Of a stretch of DNA of 64,000 nt, positions 1-7,971 are shown one piece after another (positions within the stretch are counted from its first letter, which is position 1; each line of letters begins with the position of its first letter). The notes under the pieces are model-generated. The model made no database searches. It was not told the DNA's origin and saw nothing but the letters and a program-made list of their open reading frames with translations. This DNA is from Methylohalobius crimeensis 10Ki (GTDB lineage Bacteria > Pseudomonadota > Gammaproteobacteria > Methylococcales > Methylothermaceae). The position numbers were made by a program, and so were the translations under genes. The stretch spans positions 310,001 through 374,000 of the forward strand of contig NZ_ATXB01000001.1 of assembly GCF_000421465.1 (NCBI RefSeq). The letters run 5' to 3'.

Positions 1-1021
1 CTGCAATGGCGTGCTCAGATGCGCTATACCTATCCGGAGCGTTCGGATCCTCGATCCTTCAGTGCTTTTTCTGATGATGAGCAAAGCACATTCGAGCTGC
101 GTCGGGTACGGATGAAAATCGGCGGCCATGGTTACCGGCCGTGGTTGAAATATTATTTCGAAGTGGATCTGCAGCCGACCCGGGATCATGACGACGACTC
201 GGAAGCGGCGGGCAGCCGGGTGATCGACTGGCGCATCATGTTAGAGAAATATAAATGGGCATCTCTGCAGTTGGGTCAATGGAAAATCAACTACAACCGT
301 GAGCGTGTGGATTCCTCCGGCAGGCAGCAGTTCGTGGAGCGCTCCATCGTCAACCGAATCTTTACCGTCGATCGACAAATGGGTGCGATGCTGTATGGGC
401 ATCTAATGCCTGGAACCTTGGCGGATTCCCGTTATTATGTTGGTGTCTGGACGGGGGAAGGCCGTGGAGTCCGCAACGATGACGATCATATGATGTATAT
501 GGGCCGCTTGCAATGGAACTTCCTGGGACGCGATCTCAAATGGCGGCAAACCGATGTGGAATACCACGAGCAGCCGGCCGGTAGCATCGCGTTTGCAGCA
601 GCTACGGTTAGGGGGCGTTGTACTCGCTGGTCTTCCAGTGGTTGTGGCAATCTGGATGGTTTCGACAGTCCATCTAATGCTGAGAACGGCCAGTTCAGGG
701 TCTCCCAAATGATGGAAGAAACAGCCTTTAAATGGCGAGGCTTCTCCTTCCAGCACGAATATCACTGGAAGCGGGTGGAAGATCGAATCAACAATGAGAC
801 TGCCAGCATGTGGGGTAGTTATGCTCAGGCAGGTTATTTCTTCCATGATCTCATTCCGATGGTGCCCAAGGGATTGGAATTGGCATTCCGGTATGCTTTT
901 GTGGAAGAGCCTGAGCGAAATCGCCTATTCAGGGATCAATTGCGTCAGGAGTATACCGGTGCGGTCAATTATTTCTTTGCCGGTCATAACAACAAGGTTA
1001 CGGTGGACTACTCTTATCTAA

Positions 1022-1030
1022 CCCTCGAAG
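1022..1030. repeat. Left target-site duplication of the IS
   Basis: ccctcgaag, identical to 2329-2337, directly abuts the left terminal repeat. Confidence 0.9.
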
Positions 1031-2328
1031 CTGACTGCCTGACAAAACTCATTTTTCCATGCAAAATCAGTCATGTAGTGGAGTCAGGGATACAAAAGGT
1101 ATATTGCCAAGGTAATTCCTCCATCCAGCGCGAACGATCCGAGGCCGTAGGCACGGGAGCGGGGTCGTCGGCGGAAGGCAACCACAACCGATCGATAAGC
1201 GCCTTCCCGCAAGCCAGGGCATGGTGGATCCAGTTCCAGCCGATACGGGCATAGCTCAAGCCCCGACACCAATGCGGATCGACGGTTCTACGCTGCCCCT
1301 CGGCTACCACTGCCGTCCCCTGACAGGTCACGATCCAGGTGGCCACCGCCATCACAAAGCACAGCCGATCCAAGACCTCGGCTTGCCGAAGCCGGGAAGA
1401 CGCCCATTGAAACCCATTGGATTTATGGTCCAGAAACCCTTCCTCGATGGCAAAACGCTTGCCGTAATCGGCGAGGGTCGTTTCATCGGTCCATTCATCG
1501 CTCAGGATCAGCCAGGGTTCCTTGGCGCCTTTTTCCCAACCCACGGCCACGTTCACCGCTTCATGCACCTTCCAGAGATAAACAGTGTGGTAATAACGCA
1601 CCTGGCCGGCATCCACGCACCACTTCAGCGGGCGGTAACCAGCGCCGCTCCATCGCCAAGCCGGCGTATTGCGCTTCATCCGAATCCGGCAGTGCCAATC
1701 CGGTGTCCGTTTGATCCAGCGCACCAACTGCAGATGACAAAATCCACGATCGGCCAGCAAAATCACCTCAAAACCTTTCAGGCGGGAGACACTTTGCGCC
1801 AGAACCGAGCGGTAGACCTGAAAGGCCACGCTGGCACTGGGTTGCCGTTTCACCTTCCAGGCCACCGGAATCGCCCGACCCCGATACACCAACGCCACTT
1901 GAATCACACAGAAACTATTCCATAGCATCGTCGTATCCAAGGCCACGTATACGCGGCGTTCCTCGCCCGTCGGTAACCACCCTTTCAACAGCCCCGCATA
2001 CACCTCATTCACATCGATCCGTCCGTTACTCAACCAACGCCGGAATCGCCGCTCAATGCTTTGGGCATAGCGGGCGCGGCTGTCCACATACACCACCCAC
2101 CGGCTCAAACCGATGCCCCCACTCAACAACAATCCTGCGATCATCCAAGCGACCGTCGAAAGATGTCGCATATCTCGCCACGGCGCTTGTTTCAAAACCT
2201 GGGTTACCGTAACGTACATCCGTGTGGAAGGGTTGTTCATGGGCAATTTCGTCCTTTATCAATCATCATCTCGGACGATCTACCCTACAATCCTTCCGCG
2301 CCCTCCGCGAGTTTTGTCAGGCAGCCAG
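1031..2328 (-). mobile_element. IS4-family insertion sequence, 1,298 bp
   Basis: The element is bounded by 20-bp terminal inverted repeats with one mismatch: ctgactgcctgacaaaactc at 1031-1050 and the complement of ctggctgcctgacaaaactc at 2309-2328. It is flanked by a perfect 9-bp direct repeat, ccctcgaag, at 1022-1030 and 2329-2337. It holds one transposase gene on the minus strand. Length, end type, 9-bp duplication and the transposase signature all fit IS4-family elements. The perfect target duplication and near-identical ends suggest recent insertion. Confidence 0.93.
1071..2246 (-). CDS. IS4-family DDE transposase
   Basis: A 391-residue transposase filling the IS. The catalytic triad is visible as Asp104 ('ALDTTMLWN'), Asp166 ('LLADRGF') and Glu268. 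Glu268 lies in the IS4 signature Y-(2)-R-(3)-E-(6)-K, matched exactly by Y261, R264, E268 and K275 in 'YGKRFAIEEGFLDHK'. The frame has no stop or frameshift, so the enzyme is probably functional. It lies antisense to the porin it interrupts. Confidence 0.93.
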   Translation of the reverse strand: MPMNNPSTRMYVTVTQVLKQAPWRDMRHLSTVAWMIAGLLLSGGIGLSRWVVYVDSRARYAQSIERRFRRWLSNGRIDVNEVYAGLLKGWLPTGEERRVYVALDTTMLWNSFCVIQVALVYRGRAIPVAWKVKRQPSASVAFQVYRSVLAQSVSRLKGFEVILLADRGFCHLQLVRWIKRTPDWHCRIRMKRNTPAWRWSGAGYRPLKWCVDAGQVRYYHTVYLWKVHEAVNVAVGWEKGAKEPWLILSDEWTDETTLADYGKRFAIEEGFLDHKSNGFQWASSRLRQAEVLDRLCFVMAVATWIVTCQGTAVVAEGQRRTVDPHWCRGLSYARIGWNWIHHALACGKALIDRLWLPSADDPAPVPTASDRSRWMEELPWQYTFCIPDSTT

Positions 2329-2337
2329 CCCTCGAAG
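2329..2337. repeat. Right target-site duplication of the IS
   Basis: ccctcgaag, identical to 1022-1030, directly abuts the right terminal repeat. Keeping only one copy restores the porin frame. Confidence 0.9.
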
Positions 2338-2441
2338 ACAGCGACAATCGGGATACTCAGGATAATCGTGTCCGAGTTCAGTGGGACGTTTCTTTCTAAT
2401 CATCCCGGCTGAAAAGGGTCATTTTGATTTAAAAGAATTAA

Positions 2442-2474
2442 GCGCCCGATTAATCATCGGGCGCGCTCTCTTTT
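2442..2474 (+). terminator. Rho-independent terminator of the porin gene
   Basis: Nine-base stem GCGCCCGAT (2442-2450) and ATCGGGCGC (2456-2464) with a 5-base loop, followed by a pyrimidine/T-rich run ending in TTTT. It lies 43 bases after the reconstructed porin stop. Confidence 0.6.
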
Positions 2475-2554
2475 GAGCAATTAGGAAATTTAAGCCGCGT
2501 TGTTTACAATTACCGAGATTTTTTCCTTGGGAAGCCATTGAGCGGGGAAGTGCC

Positions 2555-3223
2555 TTGCAGAATTTGGACACCATCAAGCTGGTTATACGTCGACGGGGAC
2601 TCATCTGGCTGGGATTGATTTTGATGCTGGCAGGTTGTGGAACAGGTCGCCACATAACGGCTACGATTCACGAGGATCCGACTTGGATCATCCGTTTGCA
2701 GCGGGTTCCAGGGGCCAATCAAGGCCAGGGTTATACCCATCCTGCCGATCTGGAAGTGGGTACTTTGGAAAAAATGCTCGCAGGTGTTCTGATCCGGACA
2801 GGAAGCGCCAACCCCGAGAAAGCTCTCGCACCGGTATTTACCGACTATGAACGTAAACGTCTGGCACCCTTATTGTTGCAAGGTTTGCGCGAGGCGGGGA
2901 AATTTGATGTGGTCACATTTGTTCGAGTTCAGCCGGTCTCTTCTTGGCAGGAAAAACTTACTTCGGGTGGTGTGTTAGTCGAAGGAAAGAAAATACATTT
3001 CCTCTTGGGGAATTTTCAGGTCAAGCAGGCGTTGAAGCAGGACCTGGAGCAATATGACCCCCCCATCGAACTGCTTCCCCTGGAGCCGGTGGAAAAGGTT
3101 CCTTCCGGTTTGGTATTTCGCCCACAAGCCGCATTGGCCCCAGCAGAGCCGATAGCCGAGGATTTTCATAAAGTTCTTTGGTTATCCCCTTGGCATATTG
3201 CGGTCTTTTACACGAAGCTCTGA
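2555..3223 (+). CDS. Putative lipoprotein of unknown function
   Basis: A 222-residue protein with a basic N-terminus, a hydrophobic stretch (about residues 15-27) and the lipobox 'LAGC', so it is probably acylated and exported. The start is a TTG with a GGGGAAG ribosome-binding site about 5 bases upstream. The mature part shows no recognised domain: a mixed alpha/beta region around residues 60-150 and a Pro-rich C-terminus. It stands alone, between the porin and oppositely oriented genes. No function is proposed. Confidence 0.6.
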   Translation: MQNLDTIKLVIRRRGLIWLGLILMLAGCGTGRHITATIHEDPTWIIRLQRVPGANQGQGYTHPADLEVGTLEKMLAGVLIRTGSANPEKALAPVFTDYERKRLAPLLLQGLREAGKFDVVTFVRVQPVSSWQEKLTSGGVLVEGKKIHFLLGNFQVKQALKQDLEQYDPPIELLPLEPVEKVPSGLVFRPQAALAPAEPIAEDFHKVLWLSPWHIAVFYTKL

Positions 3224-3281
3224 TTGTGATTAAACCGGATTGAAGCTCTGCTGATTGTCCGTTTCCCTGAAACTCTTAACT

Positions 3282-3767
3282 TTAAGATCTTACAACGTCT
3301 CTTTCGAGAAGCTCGTCGATGGAGAAATTCTGATGAATGAATTCCGCCAACATGGCTTTGGCGCCGGTGAAGGCCGATGGATCGTCGTTCAGAAGGTTCA
3401 TCGTGCGGGCTTCCATATTGAACGTATCTCTCAGCAGTTCCACTTGGAATTTGAGCAATTCCTTCGGCTGGGAGGCGTAAGCCAGGCGGTTCTCCTCCAA
3501 GGCGTAATGTCTCAGCTTGTCCGCCATGTCCGGTTCCAGCAAGGAAAGTATCGAATCTACGTTTTGCAGGACGGAGATGAAGGCGTCCATCGCAAACGTC
3601 GCATTGGCCAGATGGTAAGGCGAAGGGCTTCCTTTGTAGTTGAGAAACGCTTCCTGACAATTGGTCAGTCCTCCGTACAGAAGAACCGCCGCCCTGGCTT
3701 GGACTTGGTGAGGTTGCCGAGTATCTCGGCAACGCTTTTCGAATATTTCCACCAATTCGGTCCACAT
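3282..3767 (-). CDS. Hypothetical soluble helical protein (161 aa)
   Basis: Begins 'MWTELVEIFEKRCRD' at 3767; the same frame is open further upstream, but that part is low-complexity Arg-rich sequence overlapping the next gene and is unlikely to be translated. The protein looks almost entirely helical ('LANATFAMDAFISVLQNV', 'KELLKFQVELLRDTFN'), with no signal peptide or membrane segment. It lies 32 bases downstream of the flavoprotein gene on the same strand and is probably cotranscribed with it. No family was recognised; a small helical-bundle accessory protein is possible but unproven. Confidence 0.6.
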   Translation of the reverse strand: MWTELVEIFEKRCRDTRQPHQVQARAAVLLYGGLTNCQEAFLNYKGSPSPYHLANATFAMDAFISVLQNVDSILSLLEPDMADKLRHYALEENRLAYASQPKELLKFQVELLRDTFNMEARTMNLLNDDPSAFTGAKAMLAEFIHQNFSIDELLERDVVRS

Positions 3768-3799
3768 CTCGATTCTTCTCCTTCTCCGTATCTGACGAT

Positions 3800-4993
3800 T
3801 CAGTCTGTGATTCTTCCTTTCAAATCCCCCGGCTTGAAAGGGCCGGGCTCGGCGATGAGAGTGCGGGCGTCTTCCACGCGGTCCCAGACGTTCCACAATA
3901 GTACGCCCCGCACCCGCTTGCCTTCCAGATAATAGACGACGCCTTTCTTAAACGGCTCGATCCAGTCCTCCACCGTTTCCAGTCGGGCGTCCGTCCAGCC
4001 CACCGCCTCGTATCCCAGCTCGAACAGGTCGGAGTAAAAGTAGGGGAGATGATGATAAGGGGTCTCCTCGCCCGCCATGTTCCTGCCGGCATGCATTCCC
4101 ATGGTCAGGGCATTGTCTTCGTGTTCCACCCGCAGGCGGGTATCCAAATGGGGATTGTAGAAATTGGCCACGTCGCCTGCGGCAAACACATCGGGGTGGC
4201 CGGCACGCAGCAGTTCATCCACGATGATGCCGTTGTCCACCGAAAGTCCGGCCTGCTCGGCGAGATGGGTAATGGGGCGGATGCCGATTCCGGCGATCAC
4301 CGCGTCCACTTCCAGGGTACGTTCGCTGGAGCCTTGGGCGCTGCAGGCGGTCAAATTCAGCCGGTCTCCCTGTCGGGTGAGTCCCGTTATCACCTGGCCG
4401 GACCAGAGCTCGACCCCCTTGAGATGATAATATTCGTTCAGGAATTGATTCAGATCGTGAGGAAACAGCCGCGCGCCAATGCCCTCCTCGGGAAAAAGCA
4501 TGGTCACTTCTTTATCGTGCAGCGCCAAGGCGGCGGCGATTTCCGAGCCGATAAACCCGCCCCCGATCACGGCGAAGCGCTGTTTTTCCTCGGTGAGCGC
4601 GCGCAGTTTCAAATAATCGTCGAGGTTTCGGAAATAAATGATATCGGCGCTGCCGAAGGGTAGGCGCACCGGACTTCCACCCGTGGCCAACAGAAGCTTG
4701 TCGAATTGATGGGTGGTTCCCTGGTCGTCGACCACGTGTTTGGCCGCCAGGTCCAGGGTTTGGACGGTGGTCCCCAGATGCAGGGTGACATCCCGTTCCT
4801 CGGTGGCGTACCAGATTTTTTCCAGCGGCTTTCCCTGCCACAACCCCTTGGAGAGAGGCGGCCGTTTATAGGGGGGATGGGGTTCCGTGCCGATCAAGCC
4901 GATGGAGCCCCGGGGATCGATGGCGCGTATGCCTTGGATGGCGGCGTCCGCCGTCATGCCGCCGCCGATGATGAGATATTGATAAGTGGGCAT
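3800..4993 (-). CDS. FAD/NAD(P)H-dependent oxidoreductase, ferredoxin/rubredoxin reductase-like
   Basis: A 397-residue pyridine-nucleotide-disulfide oxidoreductase-fold protein. The N-terminal FAD motif is 'YLIIGGGMTADAAIQGI', followed by 'PPYKRPPLSKGLW', typical of the AIF/ferredoxin-reductase group. The NAD(P)H-binding motif 'FAVIGGGFIGSEIAAAL' lies near residue 142, and the second FAD contact is 'VFAAGDVANF'. No redox-active CxxxxC is seen, so it probably passes electrons to a separate carrier (ferredoxin, rubredoxin or similar). The start at 4993 is supported by an AAGGAGGAAG ribosome-binding site. The partner is unknown; no ferredoxin gene is adjacent. Confidence 0.82.
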   Translation of the reverse strand: MPTYQYLIIGGGMTADAAIQGIRAIDPRGSIGLIGTEPHPPYKRPPLSKGLWQGKPLEKIWYATEERDVTLHLGTTVQTLDLAAKHVVDDQGTTHQFDKLLLATGGSPVRLPFGSADIIYFRNLDDYLKLRALTEEKQRFAVIGGGFIGSEIAAALALHDKEVTMLFPEEGIGARLFPHDLNQFLNEYYHLKGVELWSGQVITGLTRQGDRLNLTACSAQGSSERTLEVDAVIAGIGIRPITHLAEQAGLSVDNGIIVDELLRAGHPDVFAAGDVANFYNPHLDTRLRVEHEDNALTMGMHAGRNMAGEETPYHHLPYFYSDLFELGYEAVGWTDARLETVEDWIEPFKKGVVYYLEGKRVRGVLLWNVWDRVEDARTLIAEPGPFKPGDLKGRITD

Positions 4994-5059
4994 TTCTTCC
5001 TCCTTCGGGTTATGTTTTTATTGCGATAAACCTCCGGGAATGGCTCAATGCTGGTTGCG

Positions 5060-7018
5060 TTAAAAACCCTCCCCGGTCGTTGCCGTTACCCGTTCTCGAA
5101 CCAGATTGATCAGACTGCCCGCCAACACCATCTCCACTTGTCGGCGAGATAAGCGGTGTTCAGTGACGTAGCGTTCGTCGCGAGTCCGGTTGATCACTTC
5201 GACCCTGTCCCCCTGCCTGAGGACTTGGCGTACATCGGGTATGGAAATCACATCCCCTTGAGCGATTTTTTCCCAATCCTCCGCATCGACCAAGGTGAGG
5301 GGCAGAATGCCGAAATTGCTCAGATTTTGCCGGTGGATGCGGGCGAAGCTTTTGGCGATCACCGCTCTGAGGCCCAAATAGCGGGGCGCCAGGGCGGCGT
5401 GTTCGCGGCTGGAGCCTTGGCCGTAATTGACGCCGCCGACGATGAACGAGCCCTGTTGTCGGCTGGCCATAGCCCGCTCGTAATAACTTTCGTCGACGGG
5501 GTTGAACACGAATTTGCTGATTTCCGGAATGTTGCTGCGGAAAGGCAATACCTTGGCGCCGGCGGGCAGAATTTCATCCGTGGAGATGTTGTCCGCCACC
5601 TTCAGCAACACCGGTCCTTCCAGCTTTTCCGGCAGGGGGTCGAGTGCTGGCAGCGGCTGGATGTTGGGCCCCATCTCCAGTTCCACGCCAGCGTCTTGGG
5701 GGGCGGGAGGAACCAGCATTTCGGTATTGATCAGCAGGGTGCGCGGTTCCCGGAAGCGAGGATAGGGCATGTCCAGGGTGCGGGGATCGGTGATCACGCC
5801 GGTGAGGGCCGAGGCGGCGGCGGTTTCCGGGCTGCACAAATAGACCTGGTCTTCCTTGGTGCCGGAGCGGCCGGGAAAATTCCGGGGCACGGTGCGCAGG
5901 CTGATGCGTCCGCTGGCCGGCGCCTGGCCCATGCCGATACAGCCGCCGCAGCCTGCCTGGTGCAGGCGCGCCCCGGCATGGATGAGCTTTTTCAGGATTC
6001 CCAATTCCACCATGTTTTCCAGAATCTGGCGGGAGGTGGGATTGACGTCGAAAGAAACCCGGTCGTGTACCTGCTTGCCGTCCACGATAGCGGCGGCGAC
6101 GGCGAAATCGCGCAGACCGGGATTGGCCGAAGAGCCGATGTAGGACTGATAGATCTCCCTCCCCGCCACCTCGCTGACCGGCACCACATGGCCCGGGCTG
6201 CTGGGGAGGGCGATGAGCGGTTCCAGCTGGGAGAGATCGATTTCATCGTGTTCGTCGTAGCGGGCGTCGGGATCGGCGAGCATTTCCCGCCAGGCATCGC
6301 CCCGGCCTTGGGTGGTCAGAAAAGTCCTCACCGCGTCGTCGGCGGGGAAAACCGTCGTGGTAGCGCCCAGTTCCGCCCCCATGTTGGCGATCACGTGGCG
6401 GTCCATGGCGGTCAGGTGGTCCAGGCCGGGGCCGTAATACTCGACGATCTTGCCCAGTCCGCCGTCCACGCCGTGGCGGCGCAGCATTTCCAAAATCACG
6501 TCCTTGGCGCTGACCCAGTCGGGAAGGCGTCCCGTCAGGCGGACGCCCCATATTTTCGGCATCCGTAGATGGAACGGCTCGCCCGCCATGGCCATGGTCA
6601 CCTCCAGTCCGCCCGCGCCGATGGCGAGCATGCCCAGGGAGCCCGCGGCGCAGGTATGGCTGTCGGAGCCCAATAGGGTCTTGCCCGGTATGCCGAAGCG
6701 CTCCATGTGGACAGGGTGGCTGACGCCGTTGCCGGGGCGGCTGAACCAGAGGCCGAATTTCTTGCAGGCACTGCGGAGAAACAGATGGTCGTCCGGGTTT
6801 TTGAAATCTTCCTGGAGCAGATTGTGATCCACGTATTGGGCGGAGAGTTCGGTCCGGACGCGCGGTACCCCCAGCGCTTCGAACTCCAGCATCACCAGGG
6901 TGCCGGTGGCGTCCTGGGTCAAGGTTTGATCGATCTTCAGCCCGATTTCCTCACCCGCCTCCATGCGGCCTTCCACCAGGTGGCTTTCGATCAATTTCTG
7001 CGCGACGCTTTTTCCCAT
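5060..7018 (-). CDS. Aconitate hydratase (short, about 650-aa type)
   Basis: A 652-residue enzyme of the aconitase superfamily; it would interconvert citrate and isocitrate in the TCA cycle through a [4Fe-4S] cluster. Cluster-ligand motifs are visible: 'LLGSDSHTCAAGSLG' near residue 135 and 'HQAGCGGCIGMGQAP' near residue 355. The C-terminal swivel domain carries 'NYGQGSSREHAALAPRYLG'. Length and sequence are closer to the short (putative/Aquifex-type) class than to the ~890-residue AcnA or AcnB. A GGAGGT ribosome-binding site lies 7 bases before the ATG. It is divergent from the FkbM gene, with about 110 bases between. Confidence 0.88.
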   Translation of the reverse strand: MGKSVAQKLIESHLVEGRMEAGEEIGLKIDQTLTQDATGTLVMLEFEALGVPRVRTELSAQYVDHNLLQEDFKNPDDHLFLRSACKKFGLWFSRPGNGVSHPVHMERFGIPGKTLLGSDSHTCAAGSLGMLAIGAGGLEVTMAMAGEPFHLRMPKIWGVRLTGRLPDWVSAKDVILEMLRRHGVDGGLGKIVEYYGPGLDHLTAMDRHVIANMGAELGATTTVFPADDAVRTFLTTQGRGDAWREMLADPDARYDEHDEIDLSQLEPLIALPSSPGHVVPVSEVAGREIYQSYIGSSANPGLRDFAVAAAIVDGKQVHDRVSFDVNPTSRQILENMVELGILKKLIHAGARLHQAGCGGCIGMGQAPASGRISLRTVPRNFPGRSGTKEDQVYLCSPETAAASALTGVITDPRTLDMPYPRFREPRTLLINTEMLVPPAPQDAGVELEMGPNIQPLPALDPLPEKLEGPVLLKVADNISTDEILPAGAKVLPFRSNIPEISKFVFNPVDESYYERAMASRQQGSFIVGGVNYGQGSSREHAALAPRYLGLRAVIAKSFARIHRQNLSNFGILPLTLVDAEDWEKIAQGDVISIPDVRQVLRQGDRVEVINRTRDERYVTEHRLSRRQVEMVLAGSLINLVRERVTATTGEGF

Positions 7019-7130
7019 GGCTGGCTACCTCCAAGATGAAGGGGTATGGATGGGTTTTGCCGATGCCTATTATATTTGACAGCCGCACCGCTTCGCCGGT
7101 TCAATTGATCGATACTTTTCCGGAGTAGGC

Positions 7131-7874
7131 ATGGGATTGAATCGGTTTTTGGGCCTGATCCGCTCCTTCAGGCTCTACTATGGAAGCCTCGGGAAACGGA
7201 GGCAAATGGACCGGTTTTACGCCCAGTTCGTCCGGCGGGGAGCGCTTTGTTTCGACATCGGCAGTCATGTGGGCAATCGGATCGGCTGCTGGCGGCGCTT
7301 GGGTGCCCGGGTGGTGGCGGTGGAGCCCCAGCCCGATTGTGTGCGTTTTCTACGTTGGGCCTACGGCGGAGATTCCGCCGTCACGATCGACCCGCGCGCC
7401 GTCGGACGGCGGGACAAGCGCGTCCGGATGCTGATCAGCTCCCGGACGCCGACGGTTTCCAGCCTGTCGCCCGAGTGGATCGACGAGGTGCGAAAAGATC
7501 CCCGTTTTTCCAGGGTGAACTGGGATCGGACCATCGACGTGGAAATGGTTACCTTGGATCGATTGATCGTCCGATACGGCGAGCCGTCCTTTTGCAAAAT
7601 CGATGTGGAAGGGCTGGAAACCGATGTGCTGTCGGGTCTTTCCCGGCCGCTGCCGGCGCTTTCCTTCGAGTATATTCCGGTGGCGATTTCCCGCGCTTTG
7701 GCTTGCATCGATCTTTTGTCCGGTTTGGGCGCTTATGTTTATCAGTATTCGGAGGCCGAGTCCATGTGTTGGCGGAGTTCGCGCTGGATGAGGGCGGAAG
7801 AAATGAAAGCCGTGCTGGAAAGTCTTCCCTTCCATTCGGCAAGCGGGGATGTATACGCCCGCCTTGGCGGATAG
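7131..7874 (+). CDS. FkbM-family SAM-dependent methyltransferase
   Basis: A 247-residue class I methyltransferase. The SAM-binding motif is 'CFDIGSHVGNRIGCWRRLG' (about residues 40-60), followed by the acidic motif 'VVAVEPQPDCV'. The family motif 'CKIDVEGLETDVLSGL' lies around residues 155-170. FkbM-type enzymes O-methylate sugars or small molecules; the substrate here cannot be inferred. It appears monocistronic; the permease begins about 100 bases downstream. Confidence 0.82.
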   Translation: MGLNRFLGLIRSFRLYYGSLGKRRQMDRFYAQFVRRGALCFDIGSHVGNRIGCWRRLGARVVAVEPQPDCVRFLRWAYGGDSAVTIDPRAVGRRDKRVRMLISSRTPTVSSLSPEWIDEVRKDPRFSRVNWDRTIDVEMVTLDRLIVRYGEPSFCKIDVEGLETDVLSGLSRPLPALSFEYIPVAISRALACIDLLSGLGAYVYQYSEAESMCWRSSRWMRAEEMKAVLESLPFHSASGDVYARLGG

Positions 7875-7971
7875 CCGCTGAGGTTAATAAAGAAGTTTTT
7901 GGCAGGCGGTCGAAATGGCTAGTGTTATATTGCGTGTCATCGCTGCCGTTTCGAGACGTTGAGGTGACCAC

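Larger units (their letters stand above)
1..2399 (+). pseudogene. Phosphate-selective (O/P-type) porin, disrupted by an insertion sequence; 5' end outside window
   Basis: Outer-membrane beta-barrel porin resembling the OprP/OprO family. The frame is open from base 1, so the gene starts upstream. Alternating aromatic and charged strands are seen throughout (for example 'LKYYFEVDLQ', 'LQLGQWKINYNRERV'). At 1031 an IS interrupts the frame; read-through into the IS gives a spurious tail to 1254. Joining 1030 directly to 2338 (removing the IS and one 9-bp target copy) restores one frame ending 'NRVRVQWDVSF' and stop at 2397-2399. The final Phe is the usual C-terminal signature of outer-membrane barrels. 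The gene is therefore an intact porin apart from the IS. Family assignment is by overall character; the substrate is not known. Confidence 0.85.

Noticed and set aside
5156-6568. 470-codon plus-strand frame across aconitase
   Set aside because: Shadow of the aconitase gene, whose iron-sulfur motifs are intact on the other strand.
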